This document shows positions 12,322-24,976 of a stretch of 64,000 nucleotides of DNA, piece after piece. How positions within the stretch are numbered: the stretch's first letter is position 1; every line of letters begins with the position of its first letter. The translations under genes and the position numbers were made by a program. This DNA is from Geosiphon pyriformis (taxonomy: Eukaryota; Glomeromycota; Glomeromycetes; Archaeosporales; Geosiphonaceae): the NCBI GenBank assembly GCA_016748015.1, contig JAAOMT010000512.1, positions 468,719 to 532,718 of the forward strand, written 5' to 3'. The notes under the pieces are model-generated. The model saw nothing but the letters and a program-made list of their open reading frames with translations, did not search any database and was not told where the DNA came from.

Positions 12322-12331
12322 TAATAATAGT
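12194..12331. repeat. Compound microsatellite GGT to AGT to AAT
   Basis: (GGT)n gives way to (AGT)n mixed with ATT/AAT, then to pure (AAT)n. Each successive unit differs from the previous one by one G-to-A change. Confidence 0.95.
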
Positions 12332-12464
12332 ATTAATAGCGATAGTGGTGGCAAAAAACTAATTTTTAACTTCAAGTTATGGGACAAGTTTCTCAAGTTT
12401 GATGAACTTGTTAAAATCAAGTTCTTGGAAATTTATCATCAAATCAAACATGAACTTGCTGGCG

Positions 12465-12465
<1 letters not shown>

Positions 12466-12501
<36 letters not shown>
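12466..12501. repeat. GCT (CTG) trinucleotide microsatellite
   Basis: Twelve GCT units. The minus strand would code for poly-Ala inside a 65-codon frame of unknown validity. Confidence 0.93.
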
Positions 12502-12502
<1 letters not shown>

Positions 12503-13753
12503 CACTTTAGAAGCCTTTTTCATAAAAGGGAAATCGCCGCGGTAATACAGCCTTAAAAAATGAAAATCTGTCATTATTTTTAGATCAAACCTCCAAGATT
12601 TTAAATGTACAAGATTGCATACATTGATCTTTTAAAAAAAAAAAAACTTTACAAATGAAATGAATGGTGGAGAATTATGACTGTTTTGAGTTTCTTTTTT
12701 TTTCTTTTTTGCAACATCAGGTATGGAATTATGACTTCATTTTCATACACTCGTTTGTTAAGTTTAACTTACAAAGAACACACACACACACACACATACA
12801 CACATAATTTTGAAATGGGAAAATTTTTTGTGACTCTCATTCCGGACGGAATTCGATTAAAGAACTTTAATAATAATGGATAGATAATAATTTTTTTCAG
12901 CCTGCTGAATAAGTGATTCATGGATCGTGTTTTAAAAAAATATAAAAATTTTTCTGTAGAAGTATACGGCTAATAATAACCTTTAAAATTTAACGTCTCC
13001 GAGGTGGAAACTTTAAAAACCGGATTTTTTAAATGGTGAATCACCCGAGTGTGTGTGTGTGTATGTATGTATGGGTGTATGTGTGACGTTGGTGGTGGTG
13101 ATGATGATAAGGGTCATCTCGGTTAAAAAAAAAAAATACACAATGTGAAAAGTTATAAATTATAATTGTCATAAAAAAATTTTTTTAGCTTCATCAAAAG
13201 GTCTTGGAAATAAGCTCACAAAGATTTTTTCTGATTCCAAAAGAGGTTGAAAGTTCTCCTTGTAGTTCGTAACTTTTTTTAAAAAAAAATTATTTAATAA
13301 TAACAATAACAACAATAATGGGAATAAATTAAAGCACCCTCTTAGCCAATACCGGAATAAATTCAATCATGAAAAGAATGACAAACTAAATAAATGAAAT
13401 TCCCTAATTATGAACTTTTAAAAAAGAGATTTCAAACGTGATTCGCGTGTCAAATGATTACTAAACATCTTCGAAAACAATGTGAATTAAATTATCTTTC
13501 ATTTAATATTGTTGTTTCATTGCTCATTTTGCTTGCCTACTTTGTTATCTATACGTCCATATTCAGTTTTCAATCTTTCCATGTAGGACTCTGGGGGAAA
13601 TTTATTGAATAGTGACGTGATTTTCCTAATGATATTTTAAGGTTCATTAGTGTATAAATTATAATCGCGCGCGTTATGGGAAAAATCTAAATCAATCAAA
13701 CTCTTATTGGAGGTAAAATAAGCCCTAATCCTATTCCTAATCATGATCATGAT

Positions 13754-13853
13754 TCATCCATCCATCCATCCATCCATCCATCCCATCCCATCCCATCCCA
13801 TCCCATCTATCTATCCCATCTATCTATCTATCTATCTATCTATTTATCTATCT
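13754..13853. repeat. Compound microsatellite CATC to CCCAT to TATC
   Basis: (ATCC)n changes to (CCCAT)n and then to (TATC)n, within 100 bases. Confidence 0.95.
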
Positions 13854-14199
13854 GTGATTCAACACCACCCGAATATCTTACCCTTAAATCATTGATAATA
13901 TTTTAAGTATTTTGATTATTCATTAAAAAGAGTAAAGTTTGCATTCGTGAAAAATAATGAATTTCAAATCAGTAATCATTTCATCCTTAATCCTTTTCCT
14001 TAAGCCTCTAAAATTTATTGTATGACGGCTTGTTGTCCTAGTCCAATTCAGGTAGTGAACCAATGATTATAATGTTAACAATATCTTGAATGCAATGTAG
14101 ATTCATAAATGGTTGAAATTAAATTATCAATTATATGCTTGAACGGTTTTTTTTTTTTTTTTTAATAATGGCTATACAAAAATAATTTTGTTAAATGTT

Positions 14200-14262
14200 T
14201 AATTAATTAATTAATTAATTAATGAATGAATGAATGAGTGAGTGAGTGAGTGAGTGAGTGAG
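14200..14262. repeat. Compound microsatellite AATT to AATG to AGTG
   Basis: (AATT)n, then (AATG)n, then (AGTG)n; adjacent blocks differ by one base. Confidence 0.95.
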
Positions 14263-14784
14263 AAAATAACTCGATTAGTAACTCTAAAGTGTTCATGTTC
14301 TCAAAATAATAATAATAATTATAATAATTATAATAATTATAATTCTGAAACATTCTATGACGGTGACTCAGAATCTGCGCGACTGACATTTGATAAAGAG
14401 GCTGGCTGGCTGTTCTCCTTTTTTGATTGTGAGAAATGAGGAAAAATTTTTTTTTTTAAAGTTCAAATCAAATATCAAAAATAAATTATTTGTTAGACAT
14501 TATAACCTTTAAGTTGAACAAATTTCCCGAAAATCAGTGACGTTTTAAATCAATGTCGTGTCAACTTCTAAGGTTTTTTATCATTGATCCAAAACTAGAT
14601 TTGATTCTCTATGAAATTTTATTCAAATATGCGCCGAATCCTCAATTACCTAAAATTGAATTTTTAGGTCACCTGTTAGAGCCATTGGGGAAAACTGAAA
14701 AAAAATTATGATTCATGTACGTACATCAATGAATGAGCATGAACTTTTTTCCTTCAAAAACAAAAACAAATCAGGAATCCCGGC

Positions 14785-14815
<31 letters not shown>

Positions 14816-15634
14816 TTTATTTTTAATTGTTATTATTATTAAAAAGATTTTCATCATTAAGGTTTCTTTCTTTCTTTCTTTTCTTTCTGTCATTCTCTCA
14901 CTCCTCAGATATATTTACTTTATCTATCATCATTAAAAAAACTTGACTGATAGACTAAAAAAAAAAACTAAGCCATACCAAATATACTACCAGTAAATGG
15001 TAATGTTTGTAACGCGTTTATTGATCATGGCTTTGGTAAGCTGCTAGATACAATCTTTTTTCACCTCCTCGTTACGTAAAAAGTCTTTGCCATTCTCTTG
15101 TTATGTAATCCCACAGAAATCTTCATCTTTCATCTTTTTTTTTTTTAATCATCTTTCATCTTCATTCTGAGGTCTTGTTCTTCTCCTTACCCATAATAAA
15201 TAATCATAATAATCATAATCATAGAAAGTTATTCCTGATCCCGAAGTTGTTAAAAAAAAAAAAAAAAAAAATCCAACGAAAAAACTCTTTTAAAGTTCAA
15301 ACCAATTAAACTCGATTTTTTTACCACCCTACCACTGTCCCATATCATTTCACATTGAAACTCTGACCCACACATTTTTTTACACAGCTCTTTTGACACA
15401 CCCACATAGAATCTTGGAATCGACAGAAATATATACACACACACAAATACACTCACACTCACACTCACACTCACACTCACATACATACACACATTGATAA
15501 ACTTTTACCGGAATCAAAAAGGTAAATGTCAATTATGAAATAATCCATGCAAATTTTTTTAGCACAAATATTAAAACACCAATTTTAATTCGAACTCGTG
15601 AATAAGAAAATTTTTTCTTAATTTCTTTTTAAAG

Positions 15635-15918
15635 TCCATTCTGGGCATCACCAATACCAATACCAATACCCAATACCAATACCCAATACTAATACTAATA
15701 CTAATACTAACACTAACACTAACACAACAATAATAATAACAATAATAACAACAATAACAACAAAACCATCATCATCACTTTGTAATTATCGCCTCAAATC
15801 GGTTGGATTAACTGCAGGCAACCCTGGGACTGCAGGATATTATCCCGACCACCAACATGGACCAATAAACTCTTCTGTTACACATCCTTATTTAATGTAT
15901 CCTCAAGATTTAAATTAA
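15635..15918 (+). CDS. Probable 3'-terminal exon of an unidentified host gene
   Basis: A single frame is open from about 15,622 to a TAA at 15,916-15,918. It follows a pyrimidine tract and AG acceptor (TTTCTTTTTAAAG, AG at 15,633-15,634). The first half is low complexity, coded by a CCAATA/CTAATA hexamer array (YQYPIPIP, then alternating Asn-Thr and Thr/Ile). The second half is diverse and protein-like: LKSVGLTAGNPGTAGYY, then HGPINSS and THPYLMYPQDLN at the C-terminus. Its local G+C and lack of stops contrast with flanking DNA. No domain is recognised, and the upstream exons are not identified. A long proline/tyrosine-containing tail like this is common in fungal transcription regulators, but that is only a guess. 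Confidence 0.45.
15651..15724. repeat. CCAATA/CTAATA/CTAACA hexanucleotide array
   Basis: Degenerate hexamer units changing stepwise CCAATA, CTAATA, CTAACA. If the terminal exon call is right, the array is translated as IPIP followed by Asn-Thr repeats. Confidence 0.85.
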
Positions 15919-16959
15919 ACTTTTTACCCTTGGTTATAATTTATTCCACGATAGGTCTTACACACGCCCACACACAACCATTGGATATGTTTCAATTTAG
16001 CCACTCGGCAAACTTGCATCATAAAAAAATATTTTGGAAAACATGAAAATCGAATCATTTTTAGCCTAATTTTAAATTTAGATCAAAAATTTTTTAAGCA
16101 TCTTTTTGAATGCGCAGTAATCGATTTTAAATCAAAAACGAATTTTCTAGAACACCTCATACTACTCATCTGACAACATTATTTTCCCAAAATGATGTCA
16201 AAAATGCAGTTGATCTTTAGAATATATTGAATAAAACACTTGTTTTTACATTCTTTTAATAGTTTTTTAGTCTTTTAAATCATGATATTAAACCATTTTG
16301 TCAATAATAATAATAATTTAACATATATATATATAAAAATAAATAAAATCTTGTTTTAAATAAAATATATATATTGTAAAATTATTAAAAAAAATTTGTT
16401 ATTATTAGTGAATTTAAATAAAACAATTATTATAATGTTAAATTAATATTTTTTTTATAATTTACATTAAAAATTGTTTTTATTAAAATAAATTTTCGCA
16501 ACTTTTTACTATTACATATTTTGGTTTAATATATATAATTTTAGATGATTACAATAATTTGTCATGTAATTTAAAAATAAAATTTTTTAATACTAAAACA
16601 TAAAAAATATAATTTTTTGTTTGTAATTATTAAAGTAAAAGTTTATTAAATTATTTAAATTAGTTTTATTTAATTGAATTAATAACTTAATTATATTATC
16701 ACAATTTTTATAATATTTAATTAATATTATTTTATTATAAATATGTATATATATATATATATATATTATACATAATTTTATTTGAATTTTATAAAATATC
16801 AAATTTTAAAAATATGTATAATTATTATTAATATATAAAAATCAAAATTTAAATTATCTTATTTTCAAAATAATTGTTTTTATTTTTTTTTATAATAATT
16901 TTATAACTTTTTTTATTATTATTAATTTCAATAAATTTATTATTATAACTTAATTTTGG

Positions 16960-16992
<33 letters not shown>

Positions 16993-18452
16993 TATTTATT
17001 TATTTTATTAATTATTTGATTTTTATTTATATATTAAAATTTATTTTTTTACTTTATTATAATTAAATATTAAATTGTTTTTTTAAATTAAAAATATTAT
17101 AATATTTAAAAAATTTGTAAATAGTATTAAAAATTATTATTATTTTATGTATTTTTATTTTAATAAGTATTAATTTTTTAATTTTTTTTATTATTTAATT
17201 ATATTAATTTTTTTTATTATATTTAAGTTTTGTATTAATTAGAATATAATAAATTAAAAAAATAAAAAATTAATAAAGTAACTTATATTTTATAATATTT
17301 AATATAAAAAGTTATAATTAAAATTATTATATAATTTATAATAAAAATAATATACAAATAATTTTTTGTAAAAAACTTTTATAAAATATGTATATAGACT
17401 AACAATATTATAGTTAAAGAATTTTATATATATATATATTTATTAAAATATTAAATTAAAATAATTTATATGGTATTTAAATTTCTTATAAATAATAGAT
17501 TAACAAATTTAAACTTTTACACAATAAAACAAACTAAATTAAACAAGTTTTTTATAAAATAGTAAATGTTTTTAAATATTATTCTTCTATTTACTAAAAA
17601 AATAATTAATAATATTAAAAAACAACATAAAATTTAAATTTAAAATATTTGTTATAAATATATTAATTTAATTATTGTTTATATTATTAAAATAATTTTT
17701 TATTTTAATTTAACTAATATTTGAATTATTATTTACTATAAAATTAGAAATATATTATTAATTTATTATTATTTATAAAATAATTTAAAAAAAATAAGTA
17801 ATAATTAAATAGAAATTATCAAACTATATAATACCAAAAATTTCAAAAATACCAAAATTTTTTTTAGAAATTTTAAAAATATTAAAAATTTTAGAAATAT
17901 TAGCAAAAATACCAAAAATTTTAGTAATTTAGAAAAAATATAAAAATTTTTAAAGATTTTAAATATTTTATATTATAAAAATTTATATATATAATATTAT
18001 TATTAAAAACAAAAAAAAACAATTAAGTTCAATTAAATTTTTACTAAATAACTTTAGTAATTAGAAATTTGATACTTAAAATAAATATTTTTTTAAAATT
18101 ATTAATTATTTATTAATTTTTTATAAATTAATATTTATTTTATTAAAATTTACTTATTTTTAATTAATATTAATAATATTAAAACAATAGTTTTTGATTA
18201 TAATTATTAATAAAATATTATTTTTTTATTTTTTATTTTTTTATTTTTTATTTTTTTATTTATTAATTAATTAAAATTATAATATTAAAGATTATTTAAT
18301 AAAAAATATAAAAACAAATATAAAATTAAGTTAGTAAATTTTTAAATTTAATTAATAAATTAAAATTAGCTTATAAACTAAAATATTATCTAATTATTAT
18401 AATATTTAATATTTTTTATAAAAAATTAATTTACAAAAAACAGAAATACTAT
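15919..18452. other. Boundary zone, then unassigned extremely AT-rich DNA
   Basis: Ordinary host composition continues to about 16,240, then changes abruptly to DNA that is almost only A and T for the next 2.2 kb. No frame, LTR or known repeat family can be recognised between 16,240 and 18,452. A loose repeat of ACCAAAAATTT/AATTTTAGAAAT units occurs at 17,830-17,960. By analogy with the neighbouring degraded element C, this is probably an older, fully decayed transposon. Confidence 0.6.
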
Positions 18453-19223
18453 TGTTACAAATAATTATTTAGAGTGTTGAAATAAATAATAAACCTATAA
18501 CTTAGTACTTAATAACTAATTAAATTGATGTTATTTAAAAAGTTTTCAAATCTAGTTAAGTTTTTTATATAATAGACAGAAATTTAATTGGTAGTTTCTA
18601 AATAGTTATTTTTTTTCGATTTTATTATTCTTATTTTACAGATTTTTTATCAGACTATTTTTGACATTAATATTTTAATACTTAATTTTTTAATTAATTT
18701 AGTAAACAACAAAAAAAACAGAAGAAAAAAAATTAAAAAATAACAGAAAAATAAGAAAAAAAATTAAAAAATTAGTATTTTATTAATAGCTGTAATCAAA
18801 AGCTATTGTTCCAAAGTAATTAAATATCAAATATTATTAGTATAAATTGCAAATAGTATAAAAGTGATAAATATTTTCAATTAATAGATAATAATATAAA
18901 TTAGATATTCAATAAATATTTTATTAATATAAATATAATTTTGCTTTAAATAATAGAAATTAACTTTTAAAAGAAGAGATATTTTTAACCATCTGTTTTA
19001 ATTACTTGTCTGTCTTTTTTTACTTTTAATATTACTATTATATATATATAATTCTTATTATATAAAATATTATATATTTTTACTCTTTTTCTATACTATT
19101 TTTTAGAAATATATTTATTTTTAAAAATATGTTATGATTTTTTGACTATTATTTTTCTATTAATTTATTCTTATAATTTGTCTTTTTTATTTATTTTCTT
19201 TGTATTTTTTTTTATAAGTAATA
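18453..19223 (-). repeat. 3' LTR of element C
   Basis: Starts TGTTACAAAT and ends AAGTAATA on the plus strand, matching the A-family LTR (TGTTACAGG ... AAGTAACA) with the terminal CA mutated to TA. The block AATAATAAACCTATAACTTAG matches the A LTR at 35,793. It is directly followed by a degraded ORF3 end, as expected for a minus-strand 3' LTR. Confidence 0.75.
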
Positions 19224-21701
19224 TTATCTTTTTTTTTAATATTAAGTTTTATTAAAATTTTCTTACTTTTTAGTTTAAATTAAATCCATTACTTTTTTTT
19301 TAATATCATTTTTTTATTTTGTTTTTTATTTTTTCAAATTGTAAGTTAGTTGTTTTTTTTTATTGGTTAATAGTTATAGTTTTTATTTTTAGATGCAATA
19401 GTATCTCCAAAAATTTTTAAAATATTATATGTAATTGATAGATTGTTTTAATATATAATATTAAATTTTTTTTTTAATAAAGTTTTTAATTTGTTGTACT
19501 ATTTTTTAATTAAACATTTTTTGGATTTGTTAATATACAATTCTTAAATATTCAGTTTTTATTCTAATTAAAAATAACAATATATTGTTAAAAACTATTC
19601 TATTTATTGTTTTCAATTTTTTTTAGTTAATTCTTCTATAAAAATAATAATTAATATTTTCTTAAAAATGTTCTTTATTTATTTTTTTATCTTATTTAAT
19701 TAATAATTTGGTTGTTTTTATAATTGTTAATATGAAATACTTTTTGTTTTGTGTTTTTATAGCAAATTATTTGATAATTAATAATTATTTTTATGTTCAA
19801 TTATTATTAAATTATTGCTTAAAATAATTATTGTGCTATAAAGTAAATGTTGTCTAAAATTTCTATTTTTTATGTTTGTACTTTTTTACATACTGCTAGT
19901 TTTTATATAATTTTTGGTTGGTTTTTTTAACATATTTACTTTAATAATTATAATTGGTTCCAGATTTTGTGAAATTTTATCTGGTTTAATTGGTATTTTC
20001 TGTGTTCTTAATTGTAAAATATTATTATTTAATAATATTATTATATTAAAATATAGTTTAAATCTAATACTATGTATTGCTTTGGCTAAGATTTTGTTTT
20101 TTTATCTTAATTTATATGTTCTATTTTTCAAAATTTTGTTAATATAAAATTAATTATTCTATTTGGAATCAAATTTTTTACTTTATTGTTTTTCTACTTT
20201 AATATAATATAAAAGTACATTGTTTTTAATCTTAAATTTAATTAGTTTATTTAATAGATAATTATTATGTCATTTTTTTTTTACTTTTTTATAATTTTTA
20301 TATATTATCAACAGTTTTTTTTTGTTTTTCAATGTTTTTATTAAGTTATATGTTTTTTTAATAATATTTTTTAAAAATTAGCTTCTGTTATTGATTTGAT
20401 TAAATAAATATTAATATTTATTTTAATTGATAATATTGTTGTTTAATTATAGACTAACTTAAATAGTATTGCTTATATAGTATCTTGTTTTATTATTTAA
20501 TAAGTAAATAATATTAATAGTATAAACAAATTTTATTTATCTTAGTTTTCTTAAATAATTTTGGCTATTGTTTTATATAGTATTCTATTAAATTTTTTAA
20601 CTAAGCTATTTATTTGTAAATAATATAAAGATAATAATAGTCTTTTAATTTCAAATTTTTGACTTAATTTTATTAATGTTTTGTTTACAAAGTAAGTTCT
20701 TTGGTCTAATAACAATTTTTTTGAATATTTATATTAGCAGATTAAATTTTGGTATAGAATTCAACTATTAATTTTACATTTACTCTTTGAATAGTTTTAA
20801 ATTTTGGCCATTTTATAAAATAATATGATAACTGTTATGTATTTATTGTCTTTGTTAATTATTGTTAACAGTTTTATTAAGTTAATTTTAACTTGATTGA
20901 GTCTTGTTTCTTTTTTTTTTGGTTCTTTTTATAATTAATTTTCTATAAAAATGTTTTGTTATTAGATTTGAGTATATATTAAACAGTATTATTTCTTTTT
21001 CTAGTTTTGTAATTATTTTAAGTGGCTGGTTTGGTTTTTTTCTGTTTTTTTATAATATATTTTGGTAAATAATAAAGTATTTCAATTGTTATTTTATGTT
21101 GTTTTGTTTTTTTTAAGATATTTTTTCTTTGAATTATTGAGTATTAATATAATATTAAAGTTGTTAATATTTTTGGATATTTATTTTTTAATGTATTTTT
21201 AAGTTAAAATGTTTTTAGATTTGTTTCTTTTATAATAATCTATTAATAATTTTTTTTTTATAATGTACTATATATTTAAATAATAATAATTATATTTTCT
21301 ATTATGTTTAATAATCATCTTTAAATTTTTGTTTTTGTATTGATATTAATTTTTTGTGGTTTGGGTATATATTAAACTTTTAATTTAAGTATTTTTTCTA
21401 TTTTATTACAGTTTAATAATAACCAAATGTTTTAATCTTAAGATTTTATGGTTTTTTTTACTGAACTCAAACTTTAATTGACATATATTATTAAATATTC
21501 TTGTCTATTAAATTTTTTCTACAATAATATAACTTTTAATGCTTGGTTTAATGAATTTGTAATAATAATAAATAATTTGTTGTAGTCTAAATAAATTAGT
21601 ATTAGAGCTTAAATAAGTTTTTTTCTCAATATATTGAAAGCTTTTTATTGCTTTTTAGTTTATTTATACTTGATATTTTTAGCTTAGAACTAATAGAATA
21701 G
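19224..21701 (-). pseudogene. Element C remnant: ORF3, integrase, RNase H
   Basis: Collinear with element A from 36,589 to about 39,150. The clearest match is 19,930-20,290 against 37,290-37,640 (integrase C-terminal tail): TTTGGAATCAAATTTTTTAC against TTTGGAGTCGAATTTTCTAC, all differences being transitions. Stops occur every few codons in all frames, so nothing can be expressed. Confidence 0.75.
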
Positions 21702-22536
21702 TGTTATTTAAGTAAAAAAACCAATTCAAAAAAAGCTATAAAAAATATAATTAAAAACATTATAAACATAAAATAATACAAAATAATATGTAATAATTCA
21801 GAATAATACAAAATAATATATTTTAATATATTTTAATATAGGATAACTAGTTATAATATAAAAAAATAAAACAAGAACATAAATAGTAAATAATAACTAA
21901 GAATAATAAATAATTAAAAGCAATCTTATAAAACTAGAAAATATGTATAAAAACAAATAGTTTTAACAGATAAAAAAGACAAACAAATAGTTAGAAAATT
22001 AATTTTATAATTAATTTTATTCTCTTACCCATTTTTTCAAAAGATAGTTTTTTATATCTTGAAATAAAATTATTATTTTATTATTTAATTCATGTTATTT
22101 TTCGATTTTATTAGCAATTCATGCTAATAATATCTGTTATTTAATCATATTAAACCAATAGCTTTTAATTATAACTATTAATAAGATACTAATTTTTTAT
22201 TTTATTTTATTTATTTATTTTTTATTTACTAATTGATTAAGAGATTAAATGCTAAGATATTAATATTAATAATAGTCTGATAAAAGACCTATAAAATAAA
22301 GATAAAAACTTAAAAATAGCTTATTAGAAAGGCATAATTGTCAAATTAAACCAGTTTTCATACTAAAGAAAAAAATTTGGAAAGAATTATTATTTGAATC
22401 TTTGTTTATTATATAAAAAATTTTATGAAAATCTTTAGATTACAAAAATTTTCAGATATTAACAGTATTATTAGTTATTAAGTACCAAATTATGAGTTTG
22501 TTATTTATTCCAATACCCAAATAATTATCTGTAATA
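21702..22536 (+). repeat. Solo LTR S1 (A family) in element C
   Basis: Reads TGTTATTTAAG to TCTGTAATA on the plus strand, so it is inverted relative to C. Flanking 4-bp duplications ATAG (21,698-21,701 and 22,537-22,540) are identical. C resumes on both sides (RNase H region on the left, RT palm on the right) with no internal element DNA, so this is a solo LTR left by LTR-LTR recombination. Confidence 0.8.
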
Positions 22537-22540
22537 ATAG

Positions 22541-24002
22541 TTAAACCAATTTGAAAAAATTGTGAATAAAGTATTGATAATATCCAGTAAATCTTAGAAA
22601 TAATTAGAGTTTTATAAGATTGGTAAGTACTAAAAAGTTTTTAATTATTTTAATCTTATTTGAATCTGTCTTAATACTATCTTTGTTAATAATATATTTT
22701 AAGAACTTAAGTTCTGTTTTTCCAAAAAAACACTTAATAATATTTAATTTTAATTTTTTTTTTCTCAACTTTTTAAATATTTATTGTAGATAATAGAAAT
22801 AATTATTAAATATCTTGGAGAATATATTAATGTTATTTAAGTAAACTATCATTAATTTTCATAATAATTTAGTATAGATAATTTCTATTAATTATTAAAA
22901 TATAATTAAAGCATTAATTAAGCCAAAAAACATAATATTAAATTCAAAGTTTTTTTTTTGTAGTGAATACTGTTTTTTTTTATTAGCTGAATTTATGGCT
23001 ATTTGTTAATAACTATTATTTAAGTCTAATATTAAGAATTTTTTTTTTATTAAAAACATCAAACAATTTTTGTATAAGTGGAATTAAATAGCTGTTTTTA
23101 TAAATAATACTGTTAAGTTTTTTGTAATCTATATAAAAGCAGATTTTTCTGTTTTTTTAAACAAATATTATTAGTAATAATTATAGATTTATAAATAATT
23201 AAATTAAACTTTTATTTAACATTTAGTTAATTTTTTAGCAAATGATCTTATAACTGACAAGTAATACTTAATATGCTTTTTATTTATTAACATAATATCT
23301 TTAATCTTGATTTAATATTAGATAATATTTGTTTTTCTAAATTTATTTTTACTTACAAAAATATTAATAAAGTTGTTGAGCAATAATTTGATTTATATAT
23401 ATTAGAGTGAATTTAAATTTCTTATTTGCTCTAACTGTTTTTATTATAATAAATAATATTTTTTTTATCTCTAGATTATTTATAATATAAAATTTATATA
23501 TTTACATAATTGTAGAAAGTCTGAAATAGTGGTAAGTAATTGTTTTTTAACTTTTGTATTTATATATCTAATAATAATTCTAATTAATATTTCAATTAGA
23601 TTTTCTATTATGTTGTGAATTGAAATCTTAATATGTTTATGGTTTTTGGCTAATAGATACAAATTAGTAATAACAATTTTTTTATTTTACAAATAGTTGA
23701 TTTTACTTCAAAAATCTGAAGTTAATTTTTCATTTTTTTGTTATTTCTAATATATAATAATCATATGAAAAAATAAAAATTGGTTAATTTATAGAGATAA
23801 TTTTTCTTTACTATTACTTAATAAAAATTAACAAAAATCAAAAATAATAATAACATAATATATTAACCAATTATTAATAATAATATAAATAGCATAAATT
23901 AATAAATAAAATTAAAAAATATAATATATATATAATAATATACAAAATATGTACAAATATATCCAATTTAATGTAATCATAAACAAGTAAACCAAAAGGC
24001 AT
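22541..24002 (-). pseudogene. Element C remnant: reverse transcriptase and dUTPase linker
   Basis: Collinear with element A about 39,250-40,470. The minus-strand frame at 23,480-23,662 retains KNHKHIKISIHN against KSHNHIKISIYN in A, and LQLCKYIN against PQLCEYVN. All catalytic motifs are erased. Confidence 0.72.
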
Positions 24003-24976
24003 TGTTATTAGAGATTTTTGGTCTCTTTTTTTAAATGTTGTTAATGCTTGTTTGTTGTAAATTTATGTTTTTTTGAAAGCTAATAAATCTTTGATAACTG
24101 AATTTATCTTCAAATTATCTTCTATAATTTGAATTGCTGGACTTATAAGTAGAATGACCAATTCTATACCAGTTACTTTATGTAGTTATATTGTAGTAAA
24201 TGTTAACTCTTTTTCAAGAATTGCTTATCTGAAAGTTCACTAAAATGTGTAGTTACTTTGCTGTGAAAGTCAACTTTTTTACAGAAATCTTATCTGTAGA
24301 CTACCTTAATGATTATAATAAGAAAATAAAATAAAAATAAAAGAAATATAAAAGAAATAAAATGTTGTCAAAAAAATTGTTTTCTATTTAGGCCTGGAAT
24401 TATTAACAAATTACTAAAATTGGTAGCTAATTAATTTCAAAATATTAGTTGTATTAAGAGAATTTCAAGTATAATAATTAAAAATTTAGGTTTTTTAAAT
24501 GTTTGATTTTATTTGATTTGTAAAGATGATTCTAAGAAAGATAAATCTAAAATAAAATATTTATGATAAGATATATTTTCTCAAAGAGAGAAACTTTTCT
24601 TTTATACAACTTGTTGTAATATTAATTTATAAACTTGAACTTTCTTTTTTGTTATAATTTCAATAAACTAAAGATATATTTTAGCAAACTACAAGTTATT
24701 TTGATGAACTATTAATTATTTTAGAACTTTATCTATTATTTTAACAAATTTTTATAGATTTTGGTGAATTTTTGAATGTTAAATAGTTCAGAGTATTGTG
24801 TAATTTAATTATCTTAATTTCTATAATACAAATTGAATTATTAATTAAATAAGAATATTTGATAATTTGATTAAATAATAGTAATAATTAAAATATTTAA
24901 TAATATATGCTAATTAATAATAGGAATTATAAGAATAATTTCATGCTAGTTAATAGCTAAAATTCTACTAGTAACA
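24003..24976 (-). repeat. Solo LTR S2 (B family) in element C
   Basis: Reads TGTTATTAGAGATTTTTGG to CTAGTAACA on the plus strand, the reverse complement of the LTR of element B along its full length (974 bases against 980). Flanks are GCAT (23,999-24,002) and GCAC (24,977-24,980), a 4-bp duplication with one transition. Confidence 0.82.

Larger units (their letters stand above)
11063..15634. other. Microsatellite-rich host DNA without a supported gene
   Basis: I found no complete gene. The stretch is a series of simple repeats (the main ones are listed separately) separated by unique AT-rich DNA. A GCT run at 12,466-12,501 gives a poly-Ala frame on the minus strand (12,377-12,574), and a short frame at 14,254-14,439 begins inside a GTGA repeat; I do not call either. 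Upstream exons of the terminal exon at 15,635 may be hidden here or in the assembly gap. Confidence 0.55.

Noticed and set aside
12377-12574. 65-codon minus-strand frame with poly-Ala
   Set aside because: It is built on a GCT microsatellite, with no splice or homology support.
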